64,000 bases of DNA from JAJEBT01 sp965214975. Lineage in GTDB: Bacteria; Pseudomonadota; Alphaproteobacteria; MPNO01; UBA830. Every line of letters starts with the position of its first letter. The first letter of the stretch is position 1. The translations under genes and the position numbers were made by a program. This document shows positions 54,138 to 62,579 of the stretch, in pieces. The notes beneath the pieces were generated by a model. It searched no databases. It had not been told where the DNA came from and saw only the letters and a program-made list of their open reading frames with translations. The stretch covers positions 2,976,001 to 3,040,000 of the forward strand of contig OZ244055.1 of assembly GCA_965214975.1 (NCBI GenBank). The letters are read 5' to 3'.

Positions 54138-54477
54138 CGTCGTCTCCTCTCCGTCTTCCGCCCATGCCATGGCATCGACACGGGGACTCGATTGCAGCGT
54201 CATCCTGACATCAGGGACGTGGCGACGTCAAGATCGATGCGCGCGCGAACCGGAACTCCGGGAATCCGCGTTCGACGGCGCCGGTTCCGACCCGCTTTCG
54301 GGACCGGCCGGCACGTGACGCCTCGGGACGGCTCCACGTCGACGCATGCCCGTCGGCCGCCTGGACGGGAAACGTTGTTGGGGACCGCGCAACCGCTTCC
54401 GCCCCGGACCGTCCGACGCATGGTCGAGGGCGGCGGACAGGCCGCCGGTTCGGGAAGCCCGGCCGTCGCCGATGGCG
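54138..54477. other. Region between peptide gene 2 and the MMPL transporter
   Basis: The 340 bases hold the promoter and leader of peptide gene 2 (to 54231). From 54232 to 54477, downstream of the MMPL stop, nothing is recognised. Confidence 0.5.
54202..54231 (-). promoter_or_regulatory. Promoter of peptide gene 2
   Basis: -35 TTGACG (54231-54226), 18-base spacer, -10 CAGGAT (54207-54202), 64 bases before the ATG. Each box differs by one base from that of peptide gene 1, so this copy may be weaker. Confidence 0.6.
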
Positions 54478-56823
54478 CTACGGCGTGTCGAGGGGCGGCG
54501 GTCGGAGGGTCTTCGCCTTTCCCGGCCGGAACAGCCACGCGCCCAGCGCCGGCAGCAGGACGACGGCGCCGACCATGTTGACCAGGAACATGAACGTGAG
54601 CACCGTGCCCATGTCGGCTTGGAACTTCAGCGGCGCCACGGTCCATGTCGCGACGCCCGCCGCCAGGGTGAGACCGGTCAGCATGACGCCCGCCCCGGTG
54701 GTGGCCAGGGCCCGCTCGTAGGCCGCGGCGAAGTCGAGTCCCTGCGCGAGATGGGCGCGCAGCCGCCCGTAGATGTAGATCCCGTAGTCCACCCCGATTC
54801 CCACCCCGAGCGCCACGACCGGCAGGGTGGAGACCTTGAGGCCGATCTCCAGCAGTGCCATGAGCGCGTAGGCGAGCAGCGAGACCGCCGCGAGCGGCAC
54901 GACGATGCATGCCGTTGCCGCCACGGAACGAAAGGAAACCAGGCACAGCACGGTGACCGCCGCGTAAACGTAAGCGAGGATGGGGAACTGCGAGGCCCGC
55001 ACCTCCTCGTTGGTCGCCGCCATCACCCCGACATTGCCGGAGGCGAGCCGAAAGGCGATGCGTTCGTTGGCGTTCGCGGCGTTGAACGCCTTGACCGCGC
55101 CGACCACGCGCTCGATGGTCTCGGCCTTGTGGTCGGCGGTGAAGATCGACACCGGCATCACGCTGCAATCCAGATTGAGCAGGCCGCTGCTCGTCGGCAC
55201 CGGGGAGACAGCCTGCACGAGCAGGTAGCGGTTGCGGGGCAGGGTGCGCCACTTGAGGCTGCCCTCGTTCCAGCTCGCGTTGATGTTGCGGGCGACGCCG
55301 GCAAGCCCCCGCACGGACTGGACCCCGTCCACGTTGCGCAACCGCCATTCGAAGTCGTCGAGGGTGCGCATGACCTCGTGATCGATGCAGCCTTCCTTCA
55401 CCGTCTCCGAGATCACCGTCAGCACGTCCACGCCGATCTCGAAGCGGTCGGTGATGACGGCGGAGTCGAGGTTGTAGACCGAATCGGCGCGCAGTTCCGG
55501 CACGCCCCGGTGCTCGTCGCCCACCCGGATCTGCCGGGCCTGCTCCCAGCCGGCCCCCAGAAGCACCGCTGTCGCGACGAGCACCGCCGCCGCGGGCCGG
55601 CGATGCGCCAGCCGCGCGATCCGCGCCCACACCGGCCGCAACAGGCCGTCGCGCGCCCGCGCCGCGCGGCGCTGCTCCTCGTCCGGTTCGAAGTAGGAGA
55701 GCAGCACCGGCAGCAGCCCCAGGTTGGTGAGGATGATCGCGGCGACCCCGAGACTCGCGGTGACGGCGATCTCCCTGATGACCTGCACCTCGATGTGCGA
55801 GATGGTGATGAAGCCCGCCGAGTCGGAGGCGAGCGCCACCGCGCCGGGCAGCAGGAGGCTGCGAAAGCTGGCCCGCGCGGCATCCAGGCCGCTCGCGCCG
55901 CCGGCCACCTCCGCGCGAACCGCGCTCACCATCTGGACGCCGTGGCTCACCCCGATCGCGAAAACGAGGAACGGCACCAGGATGGACATCGGATCGACGC
56001 CGAAACCCAGCGCGGTGAGTCCGCCGAGCTGCCAGACCACCGCGACGAGGGAGCATGCGAGCGGAGGAACGGTCAACCGGACCGACCGCGTGTAGGCCCA
56101 CACGAACAGGGCGGTGATCAGGAACGCCAGCCCGAAGAACGCCATGACCCGCACCGCGCCGTCGGCGATGTCGCCGACCATCTTCGCGAATCCGATGATG
56201 TGGAGGTCGACATGGACGTCCACGGCCGCGCCGGCCTCGCGGCGGATGCGCTCCAGCTCCCGCGCCACCGCGATGTAGTCGAGCCGTTCGCCGCTGTCGG
56301 GATGGAACTCCTGCAGCTTGGCGGCGACGATGGCGCCGGTGAAGTCGTTCGCCACCAGGCGCCCGACGATGCCGGCCTTGATGATGTTCTCCCGCACCCG
56401 GGCGAAACCGGCCTCGGTCGGCTCGAAGTCCGCCGGCAGGACGTTGCCGGCGGTGACGCCGTCCTCCACCACCTCGATGTAGCGCACGTTCGGCGTCAGG
56501 ATGGAGAAGACCTGGGCCCGGTCGACGCCGGGGAGGAAGAACATCTCGTCGGTCACCTTGCGCAGCGCGGCGAAGAACGGGGGCGTGAACATGTCGCCGT
56601 CGCGCGCCATGACCGCGATCAGCACCCGGTCCGCGCCCCCGAACTCCTCGCGGTGTTCGAGGAAGGTGCGCATGTACTCGTGCTCGACCGGAACCAGCTT
56701 GGTGAAGCCGGTGTCGACCCGCAGGCCCGTCGCGAACCACCCCATCGCGAGGGTGGCGAGCGCGAACGCCGCCAGAACGAGACGGCGCCGGGCGAAGAGC
56801 AGTCGCTCGATGCGGCCGGTCAC
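54478..56823 (-). CDS. MMPL/RND-family transporter
   Basis: A 781-residue, 12-helix RND-superfamily protein with two sterol-sensing-like blocks (LTVPPLACSLVAVVWQLGGLTALGFGVDPMS in part: GFGVDPMSILVPFLVFAIGV; and the second at ALGVGIGVDYGIYIYGRL). The periplasmic loops lie between helices 1-2 and 7-8. The GVDYGIYIYGR stretch carries the proton-relay Asp/Tyr typical of MMPL proteins. It is last in the cluster DUF1302-DUF1329-Ycf48-like-MMPL, a set often found together in proteobacteria that handle hydrophobic compounds such as steroids. Cargo here is unknown. Confidence 0.9.
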   Translation of the reverse strand: MTGRIERLLFARRRLVLAAFALATLAMGWFATGLRVDTGFTKLVPVEHEYMRTFLEHREEFGGADRVLIAVMARDGDMFTPPFFAALRKVTDEMFFLPGVDRAQVFSILTPNVRYIEVVEDGVTAGNVLPADFEPTEAGFARVRENIIKAGIVGRLVANDFTGAIVAAKLQEFHPDSGERLDYIAVARELERIRREAGAAVDVHVDLHIIGFAKMVGDIADGAVRVMAFFGLAFLITALFVWAYTRSVRLTVPPLACSLVAVVWQLGGLTALGFGVDPMSILVPFLVFAIGVSHGVQMVSAVRAEVAGGASGLDAARASFRSLLLPGAVALASDSAGFITISHIEVQVIREIAVTASLGVAAIILTNLGLLPVLLSYFEPDEEQRRAARARDGLLRPVWARIARLAHRRPAAAVLVATAVLLGAGWEQARQIRVGDEHRGVPELRADSVYNLDSAVITDRFEIGVDVLTVISETVKEGCIDHEVMRTLDDFEWRLRNVDGVQSVRGLAGVARNINASWNEGSLKWRTLPRNRYLLVQAVSPVPTSSGLLNLDCSVMPVSIFTADHKAETIERVVGAVKAFNAANANERIAFRLASGNVGVMAATNEEVRASQFPILAYVYAAVTVLCLVSFRSVAATACIVVPLAAVSLLAYALMALLEIGLKVSTLPVVALGVGIGVDYGIYIYGRLRAHLAQGLDFAAAYERALATTGAGVMLTGLTLAAGVATWTVAPLKFQADMGTVLTFMFLVNMVGAVVLLPALGAWLFRPGKAKTLRPPPLDTP

Positions 56824-56839
56824 GAAGGCCCCCCGCAGG

Positions 56840-57811
56840 TCAGTCCGCCAGACGCCGGACGCCGAACTCGCCGACCAGCAGCACGCCGCCGTCCCGGAGC
56901 GGCAGCGCCGCCGATATCCCCTCGCGCAGGGGAAGCCTGGCGGTCGACACGCTGCGCCCGCCGTCGCGGCTGGTGAGCACGCTCCCTTCCAGGCCCGTCA
57001 CGACGATCGGGCCGCGCGGCAGCCGGACGGCTCCGGTCAGCAGTGCCTGGGTGCCGGTGACGACCCGCGTCCAGGTCTCGCCCGCGTCCCCGGAACGGAA
57101 TAGGCGGCCCCTGAGGCCGGTCAGGAGCACGCGGTTCTCGTCGAGCGCCAGTCCGCCGAACCAGGAGCCGGTGTAGGGGGAGGGCAGCTTGCGCCAGGTC
57201 TCGCCGCCGTCGTCGGAGCGGTAGACGGTCCCCGCCTCCGCGGCGATGAACAGGCGCCGGGACACGGACGGTCGCGCGCCGGATCCGGCCACGGGTATCA
57301 CCGCGTTCAGGTGGAAGTCGTCTTCGCCGACGGTTCGCGGGATCCAGGTCTCGCCGCCGTCGCCGGTGGCGAGGAAGTGGCCGTAGGCCCCGACCGCGAA
57401 GCCGGTGCGCTCGTCGTGGAACCAGACGTCGAGCAGGGGGCGCTCCTCCTCCGGCGCCCGGTGCATCAGGGACCAGGTCTCGCCGCCGTCGCCGGTGCGC
57501 AGGATCACCGCGTCGTGCCCGACGGCCCAGCCGGTGCGCCCGTCGTGCATGTGCACCGCCGTGAGCAGGACGCGGGTGGGCACCTCGGCCTGGGTCCAGC
57601 TGGCGCCGTCGTCGACGGAGACCAGGATGTGGCCGCGCTCGCCCACCACCACCAGCCGCGGGCCGGCCGCGGCCCCGTCGAGCAGCAGGGATTCGATCGC
57701 GAGCGGCGCCTTCGCCGCCTCTTCGGTTCCCGCGTTCGCCGGCGCGGCCAGCGCGATCAGGAGGGCGGCCGCCGCGCCAGCCGACCGCCGCCGCGGAGTC
57801 GGTCCCGTCAC
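56840..57811 (-). CDS. Ycf48/BNR-repeat periplasmic protein
   Basis: A 323-residue secreted protein with a signal peptide (about 1-28, ending PANAGTEE) and a beta-propeller built of repeated 'DGGETW' units: SVDDGASW, RTGDGGETW, ATGDGGETW, RSDDGGETW, RSGDAGETW, TSRDGGRS. It resembles the photosystem assembly factor Ycf48/HCF136 only in fold. In this cluster such proteins are thought to assist the MMPL transporter. It is 16 bases before the MMPL gene. Confidence 0.88.
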   Translation of the reverse strand: MTGPTPRRRSAGAAAALLIALAAPANAGTEEAAKAPLAIESLLLDGAAAGPRLVVVGERGHILVSVDDGASWTQAEVPTRVLLTAVHMHDGRTGWAVGHDAVILRTGDGGETWSLMHRAPEEERPLLDVWFHDERTGFAVGAYGHFLATGDGGETWIPRTVGEDDFHLNAVIPVAGSGARPSVSRRLFIAAEAGTVYRSDDGGETWRKLPSPYTGSWFGGLALDENRVLLTGLRGRLFRSGDAGETWTRVVTGTQALLTGAVRLPRGPIVVTGLEGSVLTSRDGGRSVSTARLPLREGISAALPLRDGGVLLVGEFGVRRLAD

Positions 57812-57871
57812 GGCCCCGGCGGAGGAGCGGCGTCGGGGAAGGCGGGTCTCAGGCGGCCGGAACCGGATCCG

Positions 57872-59263
57872 TCACCGGCCTTCGCTGCGCAGCGCCGCGG
57901 GCGTGAAGTCCCGGGAGGTCAGGTCGGAATCCCAGCTGCACATCCGGAACTGGTTGTCCAGGCCGAACGCGAGATAGCGCCCCGCATGAAGATCGGTGTG
58001 CACCTCCAGGGTCGGCCATGTCAGCGGCTTCTCGTAGTAGTTGATGACATGGCCCTCCGACATCCGCCAGAGCTGGTCGCGGTTGTCGTAGAGGTCGGCG
58101 ACCAGAATCTGCCAGGAATCCTCGTCCACGTAGAAGGTGCGCCGCTTGTAGACGTGGGTCGCGTTCTTCTTCAGCGTCGCCTCCACCACCCAGACCCGGT
58201 GCCGTTCGTAGCGCAGGAGTTCCGGATTGACGTGCAGCGGCGTGAGGATGTCGTCGAAGGAGACGTCGCCGGCGTGCAGCCTGTAGGAGTTGTACGGAAC
58301 GTACATCTCGCGCTTGCCGACGAGTTCCCAGTCGTAGCGGTCGACCGCGCCGTTGAACATGTCGAGCTGGTCGGCGGTGCGCAGTCCGTCCGAGGTGGTC
58401 CCCGGGTTGTCGTAGGCGATGTTCGGGGCGCGCCGCACCCGCCGCTGGCCGGGATTGTAGACCCATGCGCTGCGGGGCTCGCGGAACTGGTTCATGGTCT
58501 CGTGGATCAGCACGATCCCTCCCGCGAGCCGGGCCGGCGCAAGCGTCTTGTTCTTGTAGTAGATCATCGTGTTGCCGAGCTTTTCCAGCGTCATGCCGGG
58601 CAGCGAGTAGCGCAGTTCGGCCTCCAGGCTCTGCTTGACCAGCGCGTAGTCGCCGCCGCGGGTGACCGCGGCCTGGCCGATGACGCACGACAGCGTCTCG
58701 CCCCGGTAGCGCAGCAGGTGGTTCCAGACCACCTCCAGGCCGCTGGACGGGATCGGGAAGGGAATGCCGATCACGGCGTCGCCGACGCCGTTGCCGTCGT
58801 CGACGAGCCTTGCGGTGGCGGCGGCGGTCCGGGTCGCGTCGTAGATCCGCTGCGGAACGGAGGCGCTGCGCCGGGTCGGATAGATCCGCATGGCGAAACT
58901 CGGGTAGGTCTCCAGCATCCGCTGGTGCCCGACCGAGAGCAGGTCGCGATGCTCGTCGAGGTTGGCGGCGCTGATGACGAACAGGGGCCGGTCGCCGGGG
59001 TACGGGTCGCGGTGGTGCTCGCCGACGCCGTAGCCCGCCGGCGGTTCGGTGATGCCGCCGGTCCATGGCGGGATGGTGCCCTCCGCGTTGCCGGCCCTTT
59101 CCCCGCCGAGCGGGGTGAGATCCGCGCCGAGCCGCGCGAGCCGGTCGGCGGACAGCTCGGCCGCTGCGGGAAACGCTAGGGCGGCGCCGAGGACGACGGC
59201 GGCGCCGAGACGAAACGCGGACGGTCTCGCGTGGTTCCTCATGGCGTTGGTGGCGTTCATCAT
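57872..59263 (-). CDS. DUF1329-containing protein (LolA/B-like fold family)
   Basis: A 463-residue exported protein; the signal peptide ends near FPAAAELSA. The DUF1329 region has ELSADRLARLGADLTPLGGERAGNAEG in part (LGADLTPLGGERAGN), GTIPPWTGGI, and the C-terminal CHEHYFDA-like end is replaced by DNQFRMCSWDSDLTSRDFTP. DUF1329 proteins have an outer-membrane lipoprotein carrier-like fold and regularly pair with DUF1302. It is 12 bases after the DUF1302 stop. Confidence 0.88.
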   Translation of the reverse strand: MMNATNAMRNHARPSAFRLGAAVVLGAALAFPAAAELSADRLARLGADLTPLGGERAGNAEGTIPPWTGGITEPPAGYGVGEHHRDPYPGDRPLFVISAANLDEHRDLLSVGHQRMLETYPSFAMRIYPTRRSASVPQRIYDATRTAAATARLVDDGNGVGDAVIGIPFPIPSSGLEVVWNHLLRYRGETLSCVIGQAAVTRGGDYALVKQSLEAELRYSLPGMTLEKLGNTMIYYKNKTLAPARLAGGIVLIHETMNQFREPRSAWVYNPGQRRVRRAPNIAYDNPGTTSDGLRTADQLDMFNGAVDRYDWELVGKREMYVPYNSYRLHAGDVSFDDILTPLHVNPELLRYERHRVWVVEATLKKNATHVYKRRTFYVDEDSWQILVADLYDNRDQLWRMSEGHVINYYEKPLTWPTLEVHTDLHAGRYLAFGLDNQFRMCSWDSDLTSRDFTPAALRSEGR

Positions 59264-59275
59264 GGCGTCGGATCC

Positions 59276-61369
59276 TCAGAACGAGTATTTGACGGAGGCG
59301 GAGACGAAGTCGCGGTCGCTCAGCTCGTTGCCGTCGCCCGCGAGGCGCGTGTAGCTCAGGTCGGCCTGCCAGTTGCTCAGGTAGTCGGCGCGCAGTCCCA
59401 GCGTGAGCGCGGTCCGGCCCTCCACGAACGGGCCGCTGGGCGCCGGGCTGTTGCCGCTCACGTCATGCAGGAACTGCGTGTAGGGGTAGAGGTTGACCGG
59501 GCCGACGGCGTTGTTGTAGTCGAGGCGGGCCGCGAGCCGGTAGCCCCATGACGTGGCATCGGCATCGGCGACGGCGAGAACGCCGCCGGCGGGGCTTTCC
59601 AGCGGCATGGCGGCCTTGTCCGGCATGCCGTGCACGCGCATCGCGGCCGCCTCCGCCACGAACACCGCGCCGTCCGCGCCCATGACGGGCCCGAGCGCCT
59701 TGGTGGCGGTGGCCTGGAACTGGCTCACGTCGCGCCTGATGTAGCCCTGGATCCTCCGCGGCGCGTAGTGCGCGAGGTGCTCGGCCAGCCGCCCCCCGAA
59801 GAACTGTGCGGGCAGCGGTTCGCCCGAAGCGGGGTCTCTCGGGCAGCCCTCCCGGGACGGGTCGCTTGCGCAGGCGGCCAGCTCCAGGCCCGTGACGACC
59901 GGTTGGAGACCCTCCTCGATCACCACCCGCTCGGCTCTTTGCAGCGGCGCGTCCCGGCGGAACGAGTACTCGCCCTGCAGCGCCCAGCCCGAGGTTCCGA
60001 GCGCGGTGTTGAAGCTCAGGCCGAGGAGCTGGATGTCCTCGGGATACTCGACGAAGTACTGCGCGGACCTGCCGAAACGGTCGACCGCGAGGGCGGCGGC
60101 GATCTCTCCCACCTTCTCGGCCACCTGCGCCCCGATGACGGCCGGCGCGGCGGCCGGGGGAATCGACCCGGCCGCCACCCCCTCCAGGACTTCCGCCGAG
60201 ACCGCTCCGGTGACCGCCTGGACGGTGGCGCCGTTCTCCTCCCCGACCGCCCCGGCCGCCGCGAGACTCGCCGCCAAGGCGTCCCGGCCGCCGGTTCGCG
60301 CGCTGAGCGTGGGCAGGCGGCTGTGGTAGTTGAGGACATAGACGCCGAACTCGGTGCCGTTCAGATCCTCGGCGAAATAGCGCGTCGCGAACCCCCATTG
60401 GCCGGTGTCCTCGGGCGGGCGGTCCGGGCCGCGCGGCACGTTGGCGAAGTGGGGATCGAACGCGGGCTGACCCGGCAGCGACGCGACTGCGAGATCGGCA
60501 TTGATCGCCTGCGTCAGGGGGCCGAACCCGAATCCCCGGTCGCTGGCCGTGAGGTCGGTGATCACCGCTCTTGTCGCTCCCGGCCCCGCATAGTCGACGC
60601 TGGAGAAGTAGCTGCCGACCGGATCGATCTCCGTCTCCTTCCATTCGAACTGGTAGAAGGCCTCCGCCGACAGGATGTCGGTCGGCGACACCGAGACCGA
60701 TGCCAGCCCCACCGGCAGCAGCGCCTCGCGAAGCTCCGAGCCCGGCAGCCTCAGCTTGCTCACGTCGAAGTGGTTGACGACGTTGATGCCGTTGGGAATG
60801 AAGGTGCTCTCGCCCCAGTTGAGCACGTGCCGGCCGAGCCGCGCGTTGACGACCGCGTCTCCGGCATCGAACCTCCCGGTGACGTAGGCGTCGAGAACGT
60901 CGAGATTCCTGCCCACCCGATCCCGCGCCGCTCCGCTCAGCGGGGTGCGCTCCCGCGTCCCGTTTTCGTTCTCGAAGTCGATGAACCCGGCGGCGCGGAC
61001 GAACGCGCCGAAATCGCCGCTGCGGACGTCAAGATCGGTCGTGAACTTCGACGTGTTGGAGACGAGGCCCCGGTCGTAGTTGAGGTTGCCATCGTTGCCG
61101 TTGGTGTCGGCCGCCAGCCCGGCGTCGCGTTCCTCGACGCGGAAGGTCACGCCGTGGGAAACGGTGGTGTCCAGCCTTATCTCGAGGCCGTCCTCGCTGA
61201 AGTCGGCCGCCCGCGCTGGCGCCGCCTGCAGGATCCCGGCGAGGAGAGCGGCCGCCGCGACCAGGGAGACCGGTCCGACGGCGCGCGACGGAGCGGGATC
61301 CGGGTCGGGCCGTGGCGCACGCTGCGGACGGAACGGTCCGGCCGCGTCGGATTCGCGCGTGTTTCTCAT
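59276..61369 (-). CDS. DUF1302 outer-membrane protein
   Basis: A 697-residue predicted beta-barrel protein starting at MRNTRESDAAGPF, with GGGGGG ahead. The signal segment (about 33-55) ends PARAADFSEDGLEI. Family marks: RLGRHVLNWGESTFIPNGINVVN in part (GRHVLNWGESTFIPNGIN), and the C-terminal VSASVKYSF ending in Phe, as for outer-membrane barrels. The frame extends to a GTG at 61480 just after AAGGAGG. DUF1302 is believed to form the outer-membrane channel of this hydrophobic-compound export or import set. It opens the operon with the DUF1329, Ycf48-like and MMPL genes. Confidence 0.88.
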   Translation of the reverse strand: MRNTRESDAAGPFRPQRAPRPDPDPAPSRAVGPVSLVAAAALLAGILQAAPARAADFSEDGLEIRLDTTVSHGVTFRVEERDAGLAADTNGNDGNLNYDRGLVSNTSKFTTDLDVRSGDFGAFVRAAGFIDFENENGTRERTPLSGAARDRVGRNLDVLDAYVTGRFDAGDAVVNARLGRHVLNWGESTFIPNGINVVNHFDVSKLRLPGSELREALLPVGLASVSVSPTDILSAEAFYQFEWKETEIDPVGSYFSSVDYAGPGATRAVITDLTASDRGFGFGPLTQAINADLAVASLPGQPAFDPHFANVPRGPDRPPEDTGQWGFATRYFAEDLNGTEFGVYVLNYHSRLPTLSARTGGRDALAASLAAAGAVGEENGATVQAVTGAVSAEVLEGVAAGSIPPAAAPAVIGAQVAEKVGEIAAALAVDRFGRSAQYFVEYPEDIQLLGLSFNTALGTSGWALQGEYSFRRDAPLQRAERVVIEEGLQPVVTGLELAACASDPSREGCPRDPASGEPLPAQFFGGRLAEHLAHYAPRRIQGYIRRDVSQFQATATKALGPVMGADGAVFVAEAAAMRVHGMPDKAAMPLESPAGGVLAVADADATSWGYRLAARLDYNNAVGPVNLYPYTQFLHDVSGNSPAPSGPFVEGRTALTLGLRADYLSNWQADLSYTRLAGDGNELSDRDFVSASVKYSF

Positions 61370-61482
61370 GACGGCGCCCCCCTGTCGCGATCCGGACTGC
61401 GGACGCGGAGCCGCTTCCCTCCGCGGAGACCTCCGGCGACCTTCCTGGCAAGCCGCTGCGATTCGGACACGGATCGGCACAT
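61366..61482 (-). CDS. Possible 38-codon leader ORF before the DUF1302 gene
   Basis: An ATG at 61482, eight bases after a perfect AAGGAGG, opens MCRSVSESQRLARKVAGG and ends in an Arg-rich tail. Its stop overlaps the DUF1302 start (ATGA). It may couple translation or be an attenuator-like leader. Alternatively the ribosome-binding site serves the GTG at 61480, giving DUF1302 a longer N-terminus. Confidence 0.4.
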   Translation of the reverse strand: MCRSVSESQRLARKVAGGLRGGKRLRVRSPDRDRGAPS

Positions 61483-61948
61483 TGCATCAACCTCCTTCTT
61501 GAACGGTTGGGGAGGACGAAGCGGACAGACAGAATTCGCCGCCTTCGGGAAAGGGACTGTTGTTCGCGACGCTCCAGCTTGGCGGATCGCATGGCCGGGC
61601 ATCATAGCATCGCGTTGGCCCGAAGACCACTTGCGGGTTCCGCGTTCGAGGGGCCGTTGCCTCCGCGGAGGCCGGACTGTCCCGGAAACCGGGACCGCTT
61701 CCCGGTTCCGCCGTGTTGCAGCGACTTCGACGGAAAGAGCGGCCCCGGTCGCCCGGCGGGAGGCCTCGGCGCCTCGTGACGGTTCCGGAGTCCGCGCGTT
61801 TGGACGGCGATCGGGGCGCACGAAAGGTTGCGGCCCGGGGCCGGGAAGCCGGGACTCCCCTCGTGCCGGACGACGGGCGGAAGGGCCGGTCACGGGCCGG
61901 ACGCGACGCGGATCCGCGCGAATCCGCGGTCCGTTCGGCGGGCCCGGG
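61483..61948. other. Intergenic region upstream of the DUF1302 operon
   Basis: The 466 bases contain the promoter region of the DUF1302 operon (a TATGAT-like -10 on the minus strand near 61600) and copy 2 of the 48-base element. No coding frame supported. Confidence 0.45.
61751..61798. repeat. Dispersed intergenic element, copy 2
   Basis: Matches 36666-36713 at 41 of 48 positions, no gaps. Located about 270-380 bases upstream of the DUF1302 start. Confidence 0.5.
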
Positions 61949-62554
61949 CTATTCGAAGCTGGTCGAGAGAACCGTCCCGGTCATCGACGGGCGGGCGCCG
62001 AACCGTTCGAACCACCCGGCCAGGCCGGGGCTTCCCGAACGCCAGTTCTCGTCCGGGAGGGTCTGGTCGAGATACGCGAGCGCGACCGCGACCGAGATCG
62101 TGCCGATGTCGGCCACGTCCCCGAGGTTCTCCTCCTCGAGCGCGGAGGCGCCGGCGAGCGCGACCGACCTGTTGTGCGCGATCCAGCCCGCGGACCGGCG
62201 TTCGGGCTTGCGGAGCCCCTCGACGAAACAGGCGACGAGCGCCGCGATCATGCCATCGGCCAGCGCCTCCCGCCGCAGCGCCGTCCAGCGCGCCGGACCG
62301 TCGGCGGACAGCATCTCGGGGCCGTCGCAGACCGCGTCGAGATACTGCAGGATCACCGACGAATCGTAGACGGCCTCGCCGTCGTCGGCGACGAGGCATG
62401 GAATCTTGCCGAGGGGGTTCGGTGTCGCCGCCCGGTCCTCGCGGCTCAGCGGGTTCGACTTCTCGAGGACGATCCCGTCCCCGATCCCCTTTTCCCCGAT
62501 CATCACCATGACCTTGCGCGCGAACGGCGATGTCGGCGACCAGCGCAGCTTCAT
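61949..62554 (-). CDS. Glutathione S-transferase family protein
   Basis: A 201-residue GST. The thioredoxin-like half starts MKLRWSPTSPFARKVMVM with the active Ser/Pro region TSPFARK, then NPLGKIPCLVADDGEAVYDSSVI (cis-Pro and glutathione-binding VYDSSVI). The helical half follows. GGGAGACGGGA precedes the ATG; upstream codons in frame are not family-like. It converts or conjugates electrophiles with the glutathione made by GshB. It is followed at 26 bases by nothing on the same strand and preceded by gloB, another glutathione enzyme. Confidence 0.9.
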   Translation of the reverse strand: MKLRWSPTSPFARKVMVMIGEKGIGDGIVLEKSNPLSREDRAATPNPLGKIPCLVADDGEAVYDSSVILQYLDAVCDGPEMLSADGPARWTALRREALADGMIAALVACFVEGLRKPERRSAGWIAHNRSVALAGASALEEENLGDVADIGTISVAVALAYLDQTLPDENWRSGSPGLAGWFERFGARPSMTGTVLSTSFE

Positions 62555-62579
62555 TCCCGTCTCCCGTCCGCCGCCGCGT

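Larger units (their letters stand above)
53562..54231 (-). repeat. Duplicated unit, copy 2 (promoter, peptide gene, 3' region)
   Basis: About 670 bases related to 46227-46883. See that entry; the order and strand are the same, and the exporter operon lies between the copies. Confidence 0.7.
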
